Position numbers and translations under genes: made by a program. A DNA stretch of 64,000 bases from Aptenodytes patagonicus (Eukaryota; Chordata; Aves; Sphenisciformes; Spheniscidae): assembly GCF_965638725.1 (NCBI RefSeq), contig NC_134949.1:78150017-78214016 (forward strand). Direction: 5' to 3'. Below, piece after piece: positions 62,345 to 64,000 of the stretch. The notes beneath the pieces were generated by a model, which saw nothing but the letters and a program-made list of their open reading frames with translations, was not told the DNA's origin and searched no databases. Within the stretch, counting starts at the first letter, position 1; each line of letters opens with the position of its first letter.

Positions 62345-63863
62345 GTGTCTCATTCCTTTGAAGCCTCTCCTTCAGACTGGGCATTAGTCTTCTTAGACAC
62401 TTACTTTCAGGAAACTCAAGGGAACATAACTATCTTTGAGGCCTTTACTCCTCTGCTGAATATAGTAAATGACTTTTGAATCTGTTGGGCATTTTCAGAG
62501 TGATATTGAGAGACAAGCATACAGAAGTCTAAAGCATCATATTTCTACAAGTTTTGTTTCTGTGAGAAAAAGATACCCTTTGCTAAAACTGCTAAATTAA
62601 GTGCAAGATAATGTGTCTCCAGCATTTTTCTGCATACAGGGGGAGATTACAAAAAGGAAAGGAGAGGGAAAAATGAGGCAGGAAAGATGAAGAACCATGT
62701 AGCAGCGAAGAAGGAAAAGGAAGGGAAAAATCTCTCATCCCATGTTAAGACAGCAGCTGAAGGAGTGGATGGTGGCTTGGAGGCCCATTGCAAATTGGCA
62801 GAAGGCAAAAGTTGGATGTGGCCTGAAAGAGAAAGCCCTGAAGCCCAGGACTGAATTGGAGCCAGTGTGTTTCTGACAGAATTTTGATGTGTAAACATTT
62901 CTGTTGATTCCAAATCCAAATAGGATGAAGTGGCTAGAGGTTGATTATGGAGGAAAATAATCTTAATTTCTTGCAAGTTAGACATTATGGGAGGGAAAAA
63001 AACCCTTATTTTAGAAAAAAATGTGAAATTTTGCTGAGAAATGAAATTTTTATTCACCCCAAAATATTTTAAACTGACATTTTGCTTCATTTTGTTTCCT
63101 TAGTAATGTCAGAATCACAACATGAATTTCCAAATATATCCCATTCCATCCAAGTGGTATTTTAATAATTTTAATACAGAAAACTGTTTAGGTAAAATTT
63201 TTCCAATCAATTCTAGTTGTAGTTTGTCTCCAGGTTATAGGGATATTCTAGCAGAAGCTTCTTAGGTGCCAAGAACAGGTCTGGTCTTTGGGCAAAAACA
63301 CTTGTCTTGTTTTGGCTAGTCAAAATAAGAGATCAGAAAAAAAATGTAGCTTCCCCCAAAATTTGTAACTTGTCCTTTTTTTTGGTTTGAAAATACATCT
63401 TTGACTCCGATAGCATATGTTCTTGCATGTGTTTCTTGGCACTCCTGAAGGGCAGATCTATTTCTTACGTGCTTGCTGCCTTAATTTTACTGGGGAATGA
63501 ATTTTGTCCTGGGTATGTGTGTAGAATTCCTGTGACAGCCATGAATTTTCTTTAATATCTTTGTATACATAGAGCTTCTGTATTAATACCAAGTTTGCTA
63601 CCTGCCCACCAGCAAAGCCATATGGTAGCATCAAATGTTAATTGGTTATCAGTTGGGTATTTAGTCCTACTCATCCGCTAAATGGATAGTATGAGAAACT
63701 TATACCAAAGTTAATGGAACATACTCTCTAGTCCTGTTAAATAGCTTGTCTACCACAGATTTGTTCCATTAGAATCACAACACGAAATGAGTTTTTAATT
63801 TCTTTCAGCATTGCAGGCTCTTCAAAATTCTTGTTTGTTTTCCAGTGTAGACTTACAGAAACC

Positions 63864-64000
63864 TAGAATCACACAGGATGGAGGGGACCTCTGGAGGTCA
63901 TTGAGTCCAACCTCCTGTTCAAAGCAGGCCTAGTTAGGGCAGGCTGCTCAGAAACTTGTCCAGTTGAATTTTTAATATCTCCAAGGGTGGAGATTTCACA
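63864..64000 (-). mobile_element. CR1 LINE 3' end, reverse orientation, cut by the window edge
   Basis: Read on the + strand, this is the reverse complement of a CR1 tail: AGAATCACACAGGATGGAGG, then GACCTCTGGAGGTCATTGAG TCCAACCTCC, followed by CAAAGCAGGC and AATATCTCCAAGGGTGGAGA. These are the hallmark blocks of several bird CR1 subfamilies. Its tail is at about 63864 and the element continues beyond 64000. Its orientation is opposite to the copy at 57.7 kb, and the sequence suggests a different subfamily. Confidence 0.9.

Larger units (their letters stand above)
53772..64000 (+). other. MPPED1: MPPED1 intron, incomplete at the right edge (more than 10.2 kb)
   Basis: The donor is GTAGGT. The next MPPED1 exon should begin with bases completing a Gly codon and encode the stretch leading to GNHE; I could not find it here. 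The intron holds a 3' CR1 fragment at about 57689-58150, a MIR-like element at about 60178-60320, a perfect 12-base inverted repeat at 62317-62344 and the start of a second, reverse-oriented CR1 at the right edge. A T-rich run lies at 53930-53943. Open frames such as 62647-63090 on the minus strand show no known domain. Confidence 0.8.

Noticed and set aside
53772..64000. Third MPPED1 coding exon (GNHE motif region)
   Set aside because: I looked for a coding stretch matching the segment that follows NEWLG and did not find one. It is presumed to lie beyond the window.
1..64000. CRISPR arrays, operons, insertion sequences, prophage or other microbial systems
   Set aside because: The window is vertebrate nuclear DNA; no spaced direct-repeat array, gene cluster or transposase frame was seen.

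Overview
The window is vertebrate nuclear DNA, most likely from a bird. Evidence: large stretches of AT-rich noncoding sequence, GT-AG introns, two CpG islands, old MIR-like repeats, and two CR1 LINE fragments with the 3' end typical of bird genomes. A crocodilian or turtle cannot be excluded from CR1 alone. Apart from low-complexity artefacts inside the CpG islands, long open reading frames are scarce.

Only one protein-coding gene can be named: MPPED1, a brain-associated metallophosphoesterase-domain protein, on the + strand. Its first coding exon (48285-48436) and second coding exon (53590-53771) are present, and the phases join exactly across a 5.15 kb intron. The catalytic domain begins in the second exon (DTH and GDF metal-binding motifs). 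The rest of the domain, including the GNHE motif, must lie past position 64000, because I could not find it in the last 10.2 kb.

Layout: 1-12.5 kb is noncoding DNA with local duplications, including a 78-bp tandem pair and a near-identical 182-bp pair. A CpG island lies at about 12.59-13.26 kb, with splice-donor-like sites facing both ways. About 13.3-32.5 kb is AT-rich noncoding sequence with ancient repeats and a tRNA-like SINE head. A larger CpG island at about 32.55-34.44 kb has a good + strand donor at 33506 and is the best candidate for the MPPED1 promoter and untranslated first exon. About 34.4-48.2 kb is then probably the first MPPED1 intron. The remainder is MPPED1 coding exons and introns, with CR1 fragments at 57.69-58.15 kb and at the right edge.

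I saw no operon, CRISPR array, functional tRNA or rRNA gene, intact mobile element or clearly novel system. The most useful leads are the two-promoter architecture upstream of MPPED1, the unclassified repeat family shared by 6.8 kb and 23.9 kb, the recent-looking 182-bp duplication, and two near-perfect hairpins.
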